Part shown: piece after piece, positions 41,278 through 48,959 of the stretch
How positions within the stretch are numbered: the first letter of the stretch is position 1
How the letters are laid out: each line of letters starts with the position of its first letter
Assembly (NCBI GenBank): GCA_964565775.1
Contig: CAZMGB010000017.1
Span: 1-64,000, forward strand
Direction of reading: 5' to 3'
Source: CAZMGB01 sp964565775
GTDB taxonomy: Bacteria > Chloroflexota > Dehalococcoidia > DSTF01 > JALHUB01
Length of the DNA: 64,000 nucleotides
The notes under the pieces: model-generated
The model's database searches: none
The model's input: the letters and a program-made list of their open reading frames with translations, nothing else
Told to the model about the DNA's origin: nothing
Program-made: the position numbers and the translations under genes

Positions 41278-41346
41278 GACGAGCAGCAGGAGCTCGCTGC
41301 TGTGCGTCCAGGAGTTCCTTGCGGATCGCGTAGGAAGATCGTCTGA
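41278..41346 (+). pseudogene. Tail remnant of a luxR-type gene
   Basis: The frame DEQQELAAVRPGVPCGSRRKIV ends with a TGA inside palindrome copy 3. It matches the tail remnant at 43354-43404 (LDAVRPAPSRLPQRIL) and resembles the end of the intact 40894 gene (HEQALLEATHV...EKIL). No GerE domain is found upstream in frame, so only the 3' end and the promoter element survive. Confidence 0.5.
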
Positions 41347-41383
41347 ACAGAGGATTGAAGAAGGGCTCGAGCGGAAGTATCGT
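41338..41383 (+). promoter_or_regulatory. LuxR-type operator plus promoter, copy 3
   Basis: ATCGTCTGAACAGAGGAT (41338-41355) and GTATCGT (41377-41383), one base wider than the other copies. It precedes the plus-strand cassette Cys-rich protein - DUF4367-like protein - MauE. Confidence 0.6.
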
Positions 41384-41555
41384 CTCGGCAGGCTGGTTTC
41401 TGAGTGGCCCCGAGGTTCACAGGGACTGGAGAAGGTGGCCGCTCGTACAGTCACAATGCAGGTGTTGCGAGATGTCTGTTCTGAAGGTCAAGGAGCCGGC
41501 ACCATCCCAGCCCTGTCACACCTGTCCCGACAAGCGAGGTACGCGGAGGGAAGGG

Positions 41556-41840
41556 GTGGTCACTCGGCGCCGCTTTGTTGCGGGCGGTCTCCTGGCGGGG
41601 GCAGGGTTGGTGCTAAGTCGTTTCCTACCGCCATTAGCCGATCCCGCGAGGGCCCAGTGCGTGCCTGGGTGCGGCTGCGTTCTGTATCTAGGCGACGTCT
41701 GCGATTGTGGGGTTTGCTGTGAGTCGTGGGCCAAGGACAGGTGCGAAAGGTACGCCACCTACTACTGGAACGAAAGCTGTGTTTGTAGCACCCTGTGCTA
41801 CACGTTTCGGCTCTGTTACAACTGTCAGTGTTTGTACTGA
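41556..41840 (+). CDS. Tat-exported 14-cysteine protein
   Basis: 94 residues from a GTG at 41556 with GGAGGG 5 bases upstream (an ATG at 41472 would add a leader with a CHTC motif). A twin-arginine signal (TRRRFVAGGLLAGAGLVLSRF) ends at a probable ARA cleavage site. The mature 61 residues hold 14 cysteines (CVPGCGC, CDCGVCC, RCERY, SCVCSTLC, LCYNCQC) and end in CLY. Cysteine number and terminal CLY match the C-terminal domain of the 39880-40680 fusion. Folding probably needs periplasmic disulfide formation, for which the MauE homologue two genes downstream is the candidate. It has no recognised enzymatic family; the methylamine dehydrogenase small subunit is the closest analogy in design. Confidence 0.65.
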   Translation: MVTRRRFVAGGLLAGAGLVLSRFLPPLADPARAQCVPGCGCVLYLGDVCDCGVCCESWAKDRCERYATYYWNESCVCSTLCYTFRLCYNCQCLY

Positions 41841-41849
41841 GGTGAAGGG

Positions 41850-42533
41850 GTGAGTGTGAAGAAGGGTTCGTGGATTGTGGCGGGGTCTGCGCTATTGATC
41901 CTGACAGCAGTCTCAGGATCAAGGGGGGACGCTAAGATGGTGAGCGATTTCCCATACCAGTATGTTCCGGTCGCGGAGATGCCGCGAGCCTTAGCTGAGA
42001 ACATCAACAGGCAAGCTTTGCGCGCCCAACAGGAGAGGCCGGTCCCGAGTCCGGTCCAGCCCCTGTCCGAGGCCCGGCGCGAAGGAGGGCCGCTCCTGGT
42101 ACCCACCCATCTCCCTGAACCGTTCAGCTACGACAGAGCCTTCGTCTCTCAAGCATCCGACCCCCGCTTCAACAGTACTACCCCGCGGCGTCTTACCTTC
42201 TATGGCCCTGCAGGGGAGAAGGATGAGGCACAGCTCATCATCAGCATCGACCAGCTACCACCCAGCGAGATGAGGCCATTTCCAGTAGAGCTCAAGGAAG
42301 GGACATTCAAGCCCGTCTTCCTCAAGTCAACTCTTGCGTACTTGGTTCGGGGGTCGTGGGGTGCGAACGTCGACTCTCGTTCGGGTTCCGTCACCATGGG
42401 CTGGCATGAGAATGCAGGTTTGTCCCTTCACTTCGTCGTGAATGAGCAGTTCGTTCGACTGGAAAGCATACCGCCTTCGGCCTTTACTGAGGAGGAGCTC
42501 ATTAAGGTAGCTGAGTCCTTGGAATCCTACTAG
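41850..42533 (+). CDS. Exported DUF4367-like protein
   Basis: 227 residues from a GTG at 41850. An N-terminal hydrophobic signal (SWIVAGSALLILTAVSG) is followed by an outer domain with the pattern EGGPLLVPTHLPEPFSYDRAFVS, LTFYGPAGEKDEAQLIISID, AYLVRGSWGANVD and TEEELIKVAESLES, like the DUF4367 domains of anti-sigma factors but without a zinc finger. Counterpart of the 39329 gene in the other cassette. Nine bases after the Cys-rich gene, so co-transcribed. Confidence 0.6.
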   Translation: MSVKKGSWIVAGSALLILTAVSGSRGDAKMVSDFPYQYVPVAEMPRALAENINRQALRAQQERPVPSPVQPLSEARREGGPLLVPTHLPEPFSYDRAFVSQASDPRFNSTTPRRLTFYGPAGEKDEAQLIISIDQLPPSEMRPFPVELKEGTFKPVFLKSTLAYLVRGSWGANVDSRSGSVTMGWHENAGLSLHFVVNEQFVRLESIPPSAFTEEELIKVAESLESY

Positions 42534-42562
42534 TTCGAGAGGGCGCGTTATTCGCGACATCC

Positions 42563-43135
42563 ATGGGTTCTCTTGAAGCCATTATCTTGTTTGTTCGCCT
42601 GTCAGTCGGCTTTATCTTCCTAGTATCTGCTCTGACCAAGCTCGCAGCTCCCCGTCTCTTTGTGGACAACGTCCTCAACTATCGGCTTCTGCCTGCCCTG
42701 GCGGCCAAGCCTTATGCCTTTGCCTTGCCGCCGCTTGAACTCGCGGCCGCTCTTCTCCTGTTCACGGGCTTCTTTGTCCGTTGGGCTTCCCTAACCGTTA
42801 TTGTGCTGCTCAGCAGCTTCATCCTGGCTGTCGCCGTTGCCATACGGAGGGGCTACCACCTGGAATGCGGTTGTTTTGGTCTCCTCTATCGCGAGCCGGT
42901 CGGCGTCTCTACCATTGGTCGGGACGTGGTGCTTCTGCTCATGTCGCTGCTCACGTTCTTCCGCGGTGCGAGCGCCCCAACACTCGCCCAAATGCTTTCC
43001 CAGATCGCACACCCTCTATCGGTCATCGCCCTCCTTCTCATCTCCTTGGTCTTCTCTGCAGGCCTAGTAGTAAGTTTGTTGTCTGCAAAAGGGGCCTTGG
43101 CATATAGCTCTGGGTCGGGATCGTCATCATCATGA
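42563..43135 (+). CDS. MauE-type (DoxX-like) membrane protein
   Basis: 190 residues. Five hydrophobic helices with the MauE pattern: FIFLVSALTKLAAPRLFVDNVLNYRLLP, LPPLELAAALLLFTGFFVRW, and the conserved Cys motif LECGCFG near residue 102. MauE proteins act in thiol/disulfide handling for exported Cys-rich subunits. The C-terminus adds an extra helix and a Ser/Gly tail (AYSSGSGSSSS). It is the third gene in the cassette and parallels the N-terminal half of the fusion at 39880. Confidence 0.75.
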   Translation: MGSLEAIILFVRLSVGFIFLVSALTKLAAPRLFVDNVLNYRLLPALAAKPYAFALPPLELAAALLLFTGFFVRWASLTVIVLLSSFILAVAVAIRRGYHLECGCFGLLYREPVGVSTIGRDVVLLLMSLLTFFRGASAPTLAQMLSQIAHPLSVIALLLISLVFSAGLVVSLLSAKGALAYSSGSGSSSS

Positions 43136-43309
43136 TCTCACCTGCCTTCCCCCGATCCGGGGCCGGTCTTCTGACGTTCACACCGTTGTGCCACCGTTCT
43201 CCGTAATGTTGGCTTCGTGAGCGCGGCAGTCCTGCATCATCCAACATATTACTCCCAGAGGCCGGTTCCTTCTGCCTCGGGGACCTGCAGTGCCCGGGCA
43301 TCGTGCGAC

Positions 43310-43404
43310 CGGACATGTGAGGGGGGTCTCCACCTTGATGACCCCGTCCGTGACTCGATGCCGTGCGTCCAGCTCCCTCTCGTCTTCCACAAAGAATCCT
43401 CTAA
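43310..43404 (+). pseudogene. Decayed luxR-type gene
   Basis: Nucleotide similarity to the 3' end of the intact luxR-type gene at 40894-41190 is visible from about the ACATG near 43310 (ACATG, then GATGACCC, GCGTCCA, ATCCTCTAA) with one or two indels. The last frame reads LDAVRPAPSRLPQRIL and stops inside palindrome copy 4. The HTH part cannot be read, so only the tail and promoter element are kept. Confidence 0.5.
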
Positions 43405-43440
43405 ACAGGGGATGAAACGCATCCAGAGCGCACGTATCGT
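43396..43440 (+). promoter_or_regulatory. LuxR-type operator plus promoter, copy 4
   Basis: ATCCTCTAAACAGGGGAT (43396-43413), then GATGAAACGC and GTATCGT (43434-43440), identical in spacing to copy 2 and with GCCGGTT just downstream in both. It is the only promoter-like element seen before the Tad pilus operon, whose first gene starts at 43566. Confidence 0.65.
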
Positions 43441-43565
43441 ATAGCCGGTTTCCCCTTCGACGGCGGCCGCTCCGCCGCCGCTGAGACCTTTGGTCCCCCG
43501 CCAGGAGAAGCCCGCCAGTCGTTTCTTCCGGGTTTGTGTCTGCCCTTCCCAGGAGAGCAGCCAGT

Positions 43566-44267
43566 ATGGCCACTAATGCGACTCTACGACATCGGCCGCG
43601 GATAAGTCTCTTCCCACGCATCGATGGCCGCATGCTGCTGGGCGTGGCGCTGGTGGCCGCCTCAGTGGTAGGCGGCCTTCTTTTCTGGGGATCGACGTCA
43701 GAGACGGTTCCCGTGCTCGTAGCGGCCCGAGATGTCCCGGCCGGACACGTCATCCAGGCTGACGACCTGTCCGTTGCGCGGGTGCGCCTCGAGGGGAGCC
43801 TTTCCTCCCTGGCGGTCCGGGACGGTGAGAGCGACCAGGTAGCCGGCCGCACCATCGGCACGGCGATCCACGCCGGCGAGATGGTCGTGTGGCCCGACCT
43901 GGCCTCCGGGCCGGTCATCGGGCCGGACGATCTCGCCGTCACCGTGCCGGTCGATGCCGACGCGGTGTATCCCGGGTTGCGGCCGGGCGATGTCGTAGCC
44001 GTTCTCGCCACCAGCGACACGGGCAAGCCGGAGAGCCGCACAGTGACCCTGCTCAAACAGGCCGTGGTCTACGACGTGTCTCTGGAGCCCGGACGCATCG
44101 CCATCGGAAGGGGTAGCGACGGGGGCGAGGAGGACCGCGGGTTGACCAACGTCACCCTGGTCGTACCGAAGTCCGAGGCGGAGCGCGTGGCACACGCAGT
44201 GGTGAACTCGGACCTCACCCTCGCTCTTCTGGCACCGGACAGCAACTCTGAAACATCGGCCCGGTGA
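43566..44267 (+). CDS. cpaB: Flp pilus assembly protein CpaB/RcpC
   Basis: 233 residues from the ATG at 43566 (CCAGGAGAG upstream; an earlier frame start at 43536 lacks a site). One N-terminal membrane helix (MLLGVALVAASVVGGLLFW) is followed by an SAF domain (VPVLVAARDVPAGHVIQADDLSVARV) and the rest of the RcpC fold (AVTVPVDADAVYPGLRPGDVVAVLATSD). CpaB supports Flp pilus assembly across the envelope. First gene of the Tad operon. Confidence 0.85.
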   Translation: MATNATLRHRPRISLFPRIDGRMLLGVALVAASVVGGLLFWGSTSETVPVLVAARDVPAGHVIQADDLSVARVRLEGSLSSLAVRDGESDQVAGRTIGTAIHAGEMVVWPDLASGPVIGPDDLAVTVPVDADAVYPGLRPGDVVAVLATSDTGKPESRTVTLLKQAVVYDVSLEPGRIAIGRGSDGGEEDRGLTNVTLVVPKSEAERVAHAVVNSDLTLALLAPDSNSETSAR

Positions 44268-44288
44268 AGGTCCGGAAGGCGAAGTGCC

Positions 44289-45536
44289 ATGGCAGACGCC
44301 GGCGACTCCCGACCCCCGATTCGGGTCCTCCTAGCGGTTGGAAACCCCGAGAGGGAGCGGCGGCTGCGCGACGCTCTCTCTGCCGAGGGCCTGGTAGTCG
44401 CCGAACGCTGCCTGGATGGACCCTCGCTTGCCGAGCGGGCACAGGCGTTTGACGCGGACGTAGCGCTCGCTTCCACTGACCTCCACCGCCTCTCGACCAC
44501 GACCCTGCTTGCTATCCGAGAAGCCCGCCTGCCTCTCGTGCTGCTCACCGAGCCCCCCGACGTTGAGAAGTATGCCGACCTCGCCCACCTTCTTCCCGGC
44601 GGCTGTTCGGACGACGAAGTGACCGATGCGGTGCGCCGGGCCGTGGAGCGCGGCGCCGCCTATGGCGCCTCGCCGGCTGCTGATGGCCGGCATGCGGAAG
44701 AGAAGGCCGGTGGGGGCGGAGGTGGGCCAAGCGGGCGGGTGATCGTCCTGCTGAGCGGCAAGGGCGCGCCGGGGGTGACGACGGTGGCCATCGGCCTGGC
44801 GGCGGCGCTGTCGGAGCGGGGCCGCCGGGTGGTCGTGGTCGACACCGACCTGCGGGGCGGCAACGTGGGCCCGTACCTCGACCTGGACCCCCGCCGGGGC
44901 CTGGTTGGCCTCGCCTTCGGACGCAACGGAGCGTCGGCTGCAGGCCCCGTTGCGGAGGAGCTTCAGGAAGGGCCGGGCTTCATGGTGCTGGCGGGCGTCG
45001 AGCGGCCGCACAGCGGGCTCAGTGTTTCCGCAGAGATCGTGACCGGGGCCATTACGACGCTGCGAGAGATGTTCGACGACGTGCTGGTGGACGTGGGGGA
45101 GGTCGTTGGGGGTGCCTCGTCACCCGGCGACGCCGTTCTGCGCGGAGGAGACTGCCTGCTCGTGGTGGTGGGCGCCGACCTGGTGGCGCTGTGGAACGCC
45201 CGCTGTGTCCTGCGATATCTGCGCGAGGGGCTCGGGGTGGCGCCGGAGGCCATGGGGGTGGTGCTGAACCGAAGGGAAGGTCGCGGTCAGTACGCGGCGG
45301 AGGAAGTGGAGCGAGCACTGGAACTGCCGGTCCTGGCCGTGCTACCGGAGGACCGGCGGGCGGTCCGGCGGGCCGTGGGCGAGCAACTGCCGGTAACAGC
45401 AGCGGGCGGCGCGGTCGCCCGGCAGGTGAGGAGGTTAGCCGCACTCCTCGCAGCCGAGGGCGTGAGCGAGGAGCGCGCGAAGGCCCGCAGCCGCCGACGG
45501 TTTCCCTTCGCCCTGACGGGAGTGCGGAGGAGCTGA
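44289..45536 (+). CDS. cpaE: CpaE/TadZ-like MinD-family ATPase
   Basis: 415 residues. The first 130 residues form a degenerate receiver-like domain (VLLAVGNPERERRLRDALSAEGL, LLTEPPDVEKYADLAHLLPGG). A Gly-rich linker leads to a MinD/ParA ATPase: deviant Walker A LSGKGAPGVTTVAIGLA, then VVVVDTDLRGGNVGPYLDLD. The second signature lysine is changed (GxPGVT). CpaE/TadZ positions the pilus machine at the cell pole. Its stop overlaps the start of tadA. Confidence 0.85.
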   Translation: MADAGDSRPPIRVLLAVGNPERERRLRDALSAEGLVVAERCLDGPSLAERAQAFDADVALASTDLHRLSTTTLLAIREARLPLVLLTEPPDVEKYADLAHLLPGGCSDDEVTDAVRRAVERGAAYGASPAADGRHAEEKAGGGGGGPSGRVIVLLSGKGAPGVTTVAIGLAAALSERGRRVVVVDTDLRGGNVGPYLDLDPRRGLVGLAFGRNGASAAGPVAEELQEGPGFMVLAGVERPHSGLSVSAEIVTGAITTLREMFDDVLVDVGEVVGGASSPGDAVLRGGDCLLVVVGADLVALWNARCVLRYLREGLGVAPEAMGVVLNRREGRGQYAAEEVERALELPVLAVLPEDRRAVRRAVGEQLPVTAAGGAVARQVRRLAALLAAEGVSEERAKARSRRRFPFALTGVRRS

Positions 45537-46828
45537 TGGTCACCTCGGCACCGGCGCGAGAGCGGGAGCGGCTGCTCCGGGAGGAAGTCCGCGAGGAGCT
45601 GCGTCGAGTCCTGGACATCGACGCTCTCGCGGAACCCGGGCCAGCCGAGGTCGAGCGTGTACGTCGCGTGATCGGCGGGCGCATCGACGCCTTGAACAGG
45701 CGGGCTGCGTCGGTTGGGGAGCCTACCCTCGCCGACCCGGAGGGGCTGGCCCAGCGCATCCTGGACGAGATCCTGGGCCTCGGCCCCCTCCAGCCCCTGC
45801 TGGACGACCCAGCTGTGGAGGAGATCATCGTTAACGGGCCGCACCGGGTCTTCGCCATCGAGGGCGGGCAGAAGCGGCTGACGGACGTCTTGTTCGAGGA
45901 CGACGAGGAGCTGCTGCGGCTGGTGCGGCGGGCCGTCGGTCGCCTGGGCCGGCGCCTGGACGAGACCAGCCCGATGGTGGACGCCCGGCTTCCAGACGGC
46001 TCGCGGCTCAACGCCGTCATCCCGCCCCTGACGTCGCGCTGGACGCACGTGACCATCCGGAAGTTCCTGCTGCGCGCCCGGACACTCGACGACCTGGTGG
46101 TCCTCGGCACGCTGACCAACGAAGCGGCGGCCTTCATGGAGGCGGCGGTGCAGTCGGGCCTGAACGTGCTCATCTCGGGCGGCACCGGCAGCGGCAAGAC
46201 GACCTGCCTGAACGCCCTTGGGGCTTCCATCGAGGGGGCGCACGAGCGGGTCGTGACCATCGAGGAGACCGCTGAGCTCCAGCTGGAGTCGATGCTCCCG
46301 GATTGCGTGGGGCTGCAAGCTCGTGTGCCGAACGTCGAGGGGGTGGGAGCCGTCTCGATCCGCAGCCTGGTGAAGAACGCCCTGCGCATGCGGCCCACGC
46401 GCATCATCGTGGGTGAGGTGCGCGGCGCCGAGGCGCTGGACATGCTCTCCGCCATGAACAGCGGCCACGAGGGCTCCATGTGCACCATCCACGCCAACGG
46501 CCCGCGCCAGGCTCTCTCCAAGCTTCGCACCTACGCCATGATAGCGGAAGAAACGCTGCCGGCGCGGTCGGTGACGGAGATGATCGCCGAGGCCATCGAC
46601 CTGGTTGTGCATCTGCGCATGGAGGCGAGCAGCGGACGCCGTTTGGTGGCCAGCATCTACGAGGTGACGGGCATGGAGGAGGACGCCGTCGCCGGCAGCG
46701 AGCTGTTCGCCCTGGTGGAGGGTGGGTTGCGCTGGACCGGCATCCGGCCCCGCTTCGCCGACCGGCTGGAGGGTGGAGGATTCCCGTGGGAGCGGACGCC
46801 ATTAGGGGAGGGAAGCCGGTTGGAGTGA
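45536..46828 (+). CDS. tadA: Flp pilus assembly ATPase TadA/CpaF
   Basis: 430 residues from the ATG at 45536 (overlapping the cpaE stop TGATG); the longer open frame upstream is not coding. Type II/IV secretion ATPase motifs: LGPLQPLLDDPAVEEIIVNGP, ISGGTGSGKTTCLNAL (Walker A), RIIVGEVRGAEALDMLSAMNSGHEGSMCTIHAN (Walker B plus His box). It powers extension and possibly retraction of the Flp pilus. The last codons run into the TTGGAGT repeat array, which contains its stop codon. Confidence 0.9.
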   Translation: MVTSAPARERERLLREEVREELRRVLDIDALAEPGPAEVERVRRVIGGRIDALNRRAASVGEPTLADPEGLAQRILDEILGLGPLQPLLDDPAVEEIIVNGPHRVFAIEGGQKRLTDVLFEDDEELLRLVRRAVGRLGRRLDETSPMVDARLPDGSRLNAVIPPLTSRWTHVTIRKFLLRARTLDDLVVLGTLTNEAAAFMEAAVQSGLNVLISGGTGSGKTTCLNALGASIEGAHERVVTIEETAELQLESMLPDCVGLQARVPNVEGVGAVSIRSLVKNALRMRPTRIIVGEVRGAEALDMLSAMNSGHEGSMCTIHANGPRQALSKLRTYAMIAEETLPARSVTEMIAEAIDLVVHLRMEASSGRRLVASIYEVTGMEEDAVAGSELFALVEGGLRWTGIRPRFADRLEGGGFPWERTPLGEGSRLE

Positions 46829-46891
46829 AATTGGAGTGAGCCCAATTGGAGTTGGAGTAGAAGAAGCGTCCTGTTGGAGTGAAATTGGAGT
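46819..46891 (+). repeat. TTGGAGT repeat array, copy B, between tadA and tadB
   Basis: Six TTGGAGT units begin at 46820, 46831, 46846, 46852, 46874 and 46885. A 19-base direct repeat, GTTGGAGTGAAATTGGAGT, occurs at 46819 and 46873. Spacings of 11 and 22 bases recur as in the 26079 array. The array covers the tadA stop codon and most of the 99-base gap before tadB. Confidence 0.7.
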
Positions 46892-46927
46892 AGGGGGCGC
46901 CATTATGAAGAGGCCAGGAGGAGTTGG

Positions 46928-47797
46928 GTGCCGCTTGTACTGTCCTTAGCCCTGGGCCTGGGCGTGTTGCTCGTCTACCTCTCGCTGACGTCGCGGGGCG
47001 ACGAGACGAGGAAGGAGCAGCGGCAGTCGGCGGCTGCGCGCCTGGAGGAGTTCCTGAGCCAGGCCGGAGTCGAGGGCGTGGGGACGCGGGACTACCTGCT
47101 GCTCAGCGCTGGAGCAGGCACGGCGGCCGCTGCCGGCGCTCAGCTGGCCCTCGGCTGGCCGGTAGTGAGCATCGCGGCCTTCGTGATCGGTCTGGCCCTG
47201 CCAGCCTGGTACTTCCGCCAGCGGGGCGAGATGCGAAGGGCCGGCGTGCAGGCGGCGCTAGCCGACGCCGTGGACGCCTTGAGAGCAGCAGTGAGAACGG
47301 GAATGAGCGTGGAGGAGGGTCTCGTATCTCTGGCCCGCAACGGTCCGGAGGTTCTGCGGCCGGCCCTGAGCGACCTCTCGCGGGACCTGCGACTCAGCGG
47401 TTTCGAGGAGGCAGTGCGCCGCGCCCAGGATCGGCTGGCCGACCCGGTGTTCGATACGGTGGCAGCGGCCCTGGTGACGTCGCACCGGGTGGGAGGGCGG
47501 AACCTCAGCACTGTGCTCGACGGCCTGGCGCGGTCAGTGCGGCAATCAGTGCAGGTGCAGCGAGAGGTGGGGGCGCAGCAGGCGAAGAACGTGCTGTCGG
47601 CCCGCATCGTGGCCGCGCTGCCCCTGGTGCTGATCTTCGCGGTGCGGGGCATCAACCCCGCCTACCTTGAAGTGTTCTCCTCTCCGGTGGGCCAGGCGCT
47701 ACTGGCCCTCTCCCTCCTGAGCGTGGCAGTGGGCTACGCCGCCATGCTCTGGGCGACCCGGCTACCCGGCGACGAAAGGGTGCTGCGATGGAGGTAG
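46928..47797 (+). CDS. tadB: Flp pilus assembly membrane protein TadB
   Basis: 289 residues from a GTG at 46928 (AGGAGGAG upstream). T2SS-F family core: LADAVDALRAAVRTGMSVEEGLVSLARNGPE and VAAALVTSHRVGGRNLSTVLDGLARSVRQ, with membrane helices at the N-terminus (VLSLALGLGVLLVYLSL, VVSIAAFVIGLALPAWYF) and C-terminus (AALPLVLIFAVRGINPAYL, LLALSLLSVAVGYAAMLWA). It is the inner-membrane platform for TadA. The end overlaps tadC by 10 bases. Confidence 0.85.
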   Translation: MPLVLSLALGLGVLLVYLSLTSRGDETRKEQRQSAAARLEEFLSQAGVEGVGTRDYLLLSAGAGTAAAAGAQLALGWPVVSIAAFVIGLALPAWYFRQRGEMRRAGVQAALADAVDALRAAVRTGMSVEEGLVSLARNGPEVLRPALSDLSRDLRLSGFEEAVRRAQDRLADPVFDTVAAALVTSHRVGGRNLSTVLDGLARSVRQSVQVQREVGAQQAKNVLSARIVAALPLVLIFAVRGINPAYLEVFSSPVGQALLALSLLSVAVGYAAMLWATRLPGDERVLRWR

Positions 47798-48732
47798 GGC
47801 TGGCGCTGGGGGGGATGCTCGGCATCGGTCTGTGGCTGATGGTCACTGCCCTGCCCTGGGCTCGCCCCCGGCCGGATCTGGCGACGCGGCTGCACCTCCT
47901 GTCGGCCCAGGGACGGCTGGAGCTGGAAGCGGAGCGCGGCCGAACGAGCGCGCCGCTATTCAAGTCCTCCGCCCTCGAGCGCCTTCTGCGCCCCCTGCTG
48001 GAGGACGCCGGAGCCTACCTGGGCAGGGTTCTCACGCGGGCGGGGATCGGCACCGCGAACCTGGAGCGGCGCCTCGCCCTGGGCTGGCCGGGGATGACGA
48101 CGGCCCAGTTCTACGGGCAGAAGCTGGCCAGCGGCCTCGTCTTCCTGGCGGCCTTCCCCCTGATGAACGTCGTGGGCGTCCATCCCTTTGGAGCCTGGCC
48201 CGTGTGGATGTGGCTCGTCGGGTTCGCCGTGGGGTTCGCCCTGCCGGACTGGATGCTGGAAGGTCGCATGGAGCGGCGGAGGACGGCGGTGCTGATGGAG
48301 CTGCCCACAGTGCTGGACCTGCTGGCCATCTCCGCCAGCGCCGGCATGTCGCCGGAGCAGGCTCTGCTGGACGTGAGCCGTCAGGTGGGCGGCGTGCTGG
48401 GCGACGGGCTGCGCGGCGTGGTACGAGAAGCGGGCCTCGGGGCGGCCACCCACGCCGAAGGGCTGCGGACGCTGGCGGAGCGGGAGGGCGTGCCCGAGCT
48501 GCTGTCGATGGCGGACGCCTGGCAGTCGGCTCTGGAACAGGGGCTGCCCCTGGGCCAGGCCATGCTCACCCTGGCGGAGACTGTGCGGGAGAGAAAGCGG
48601 GCGCGGCTGCTGGAGGAGGGTGGGAAGAGCACGGTGCGGATGCTCTTCCCGGTGGCGGTGTTCATCTTCCCGGTGTTCCTGGTGGTGCTGCTCTATCCCG
48701 CCGGGGTCGAACTGCTCGGCCTGGGCGGCTAG
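47788..48732 (+). CDS. tadC: Flp pilus assembly membrane protein TadC
   Basis: 314 residues, the second T2SS-F protein: MELPTVLDLLAISASAGMSPEQALLDVSRQVGG and ELLSMADAWQSALEQGLPLGQAMLTLAETVRERKRARLLEEGGKSTVRMLFPVAVFIFPVFLVVLLYP. It has N-terminal and C-terminal membrane helices. With TadB it forms the platform. Downstream by 44 bases is the Flp pilin. Confidence 0.85.
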   Translation: MEVGLALGGMLGIGLWLMVTALPWARPRPDLATRLHLLSAQGRLELEAERGRTSAPLFKSSALERLLRPLLEDAGAYLGRVLTRAGIGTANLERRLALGWPGMTTAQFYGQKLASGLVFLAAFPLMNVVGVHPFGAWPVWMWLVGFAVGFALPDWMLEGRMERRRTAVLMELPTVLDLLAISASAGMSPEQALLDVSRQVGGVLGDGLRGVVREAGLGAATHAEGLRTLAEREGVPELLSMADAWQSALEQGLPLGQAMLTLAETVRERKRARLLEEGGKSTVRMLFPVAVFIFPVFLVVLLYPAGVELLGLGG

Positions 48733-48776
48733 AGGACAAACGGACGAGGCGAAAGCACAGGAAGGAGGTAAGCCCC

Positions 48777-48959
48777 ATGAGAGCGCGGTGGATAGCGGGC
48801 TTCCTGCGTTTGGGGGCCGGCGAAGCGGGCCAGACGATGGTGGAGTACGCCATCGTAGCGGCCCTCATCGCGGTGGTGGCGCTGACGGCGGTGCAGGCCC
48901 TGGGCGGCGGCGTAACCACGGTCTTCAACAACATCGTCGATGCCATCACGGGTATTTAG
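48777..48959 (+). CDS. flp: Flp-type major pilin
   Basis: 60 residues from the ATG at 48777 (GAAGGAGG upstream). The prepilin site is G|QTMVEYAIVAALIAVVALTAV: cleavage after Gly, with Glu at +5 and Tyr at +6, the exact Flp signature. The mature pilin is about 45 residues, one hydrophobic helix and a short tail. It should be processed by the A24 peptidase at 28231. Its 3' end overlaps the start of the next gene if the ATG at 48940 is used. Confidence 0.85.
   Translation: MRARWIAGFLRLGAGEAGQTMVEYAIVAALIAVVALTAVQALGGGVTTVFNNIVDAITGI

Noticed and set aside
39880..43135. Complete methylamine dehydrogenase (mau) cluster.
   Set aside because: Only MauE-like proteins are present; no large subunit, MauD, MauG or amicyanin, and the Cys-rich proteins do not clearly show the tryptophan-tryptophylquinone residues.
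45191..45535. N-terminal extension of TadA by about 115 codons.
   Set aside because: It overlaps cpaE, is Gly/Arg-rich shadow sequence, and homologues begin near the ATG at 45536.
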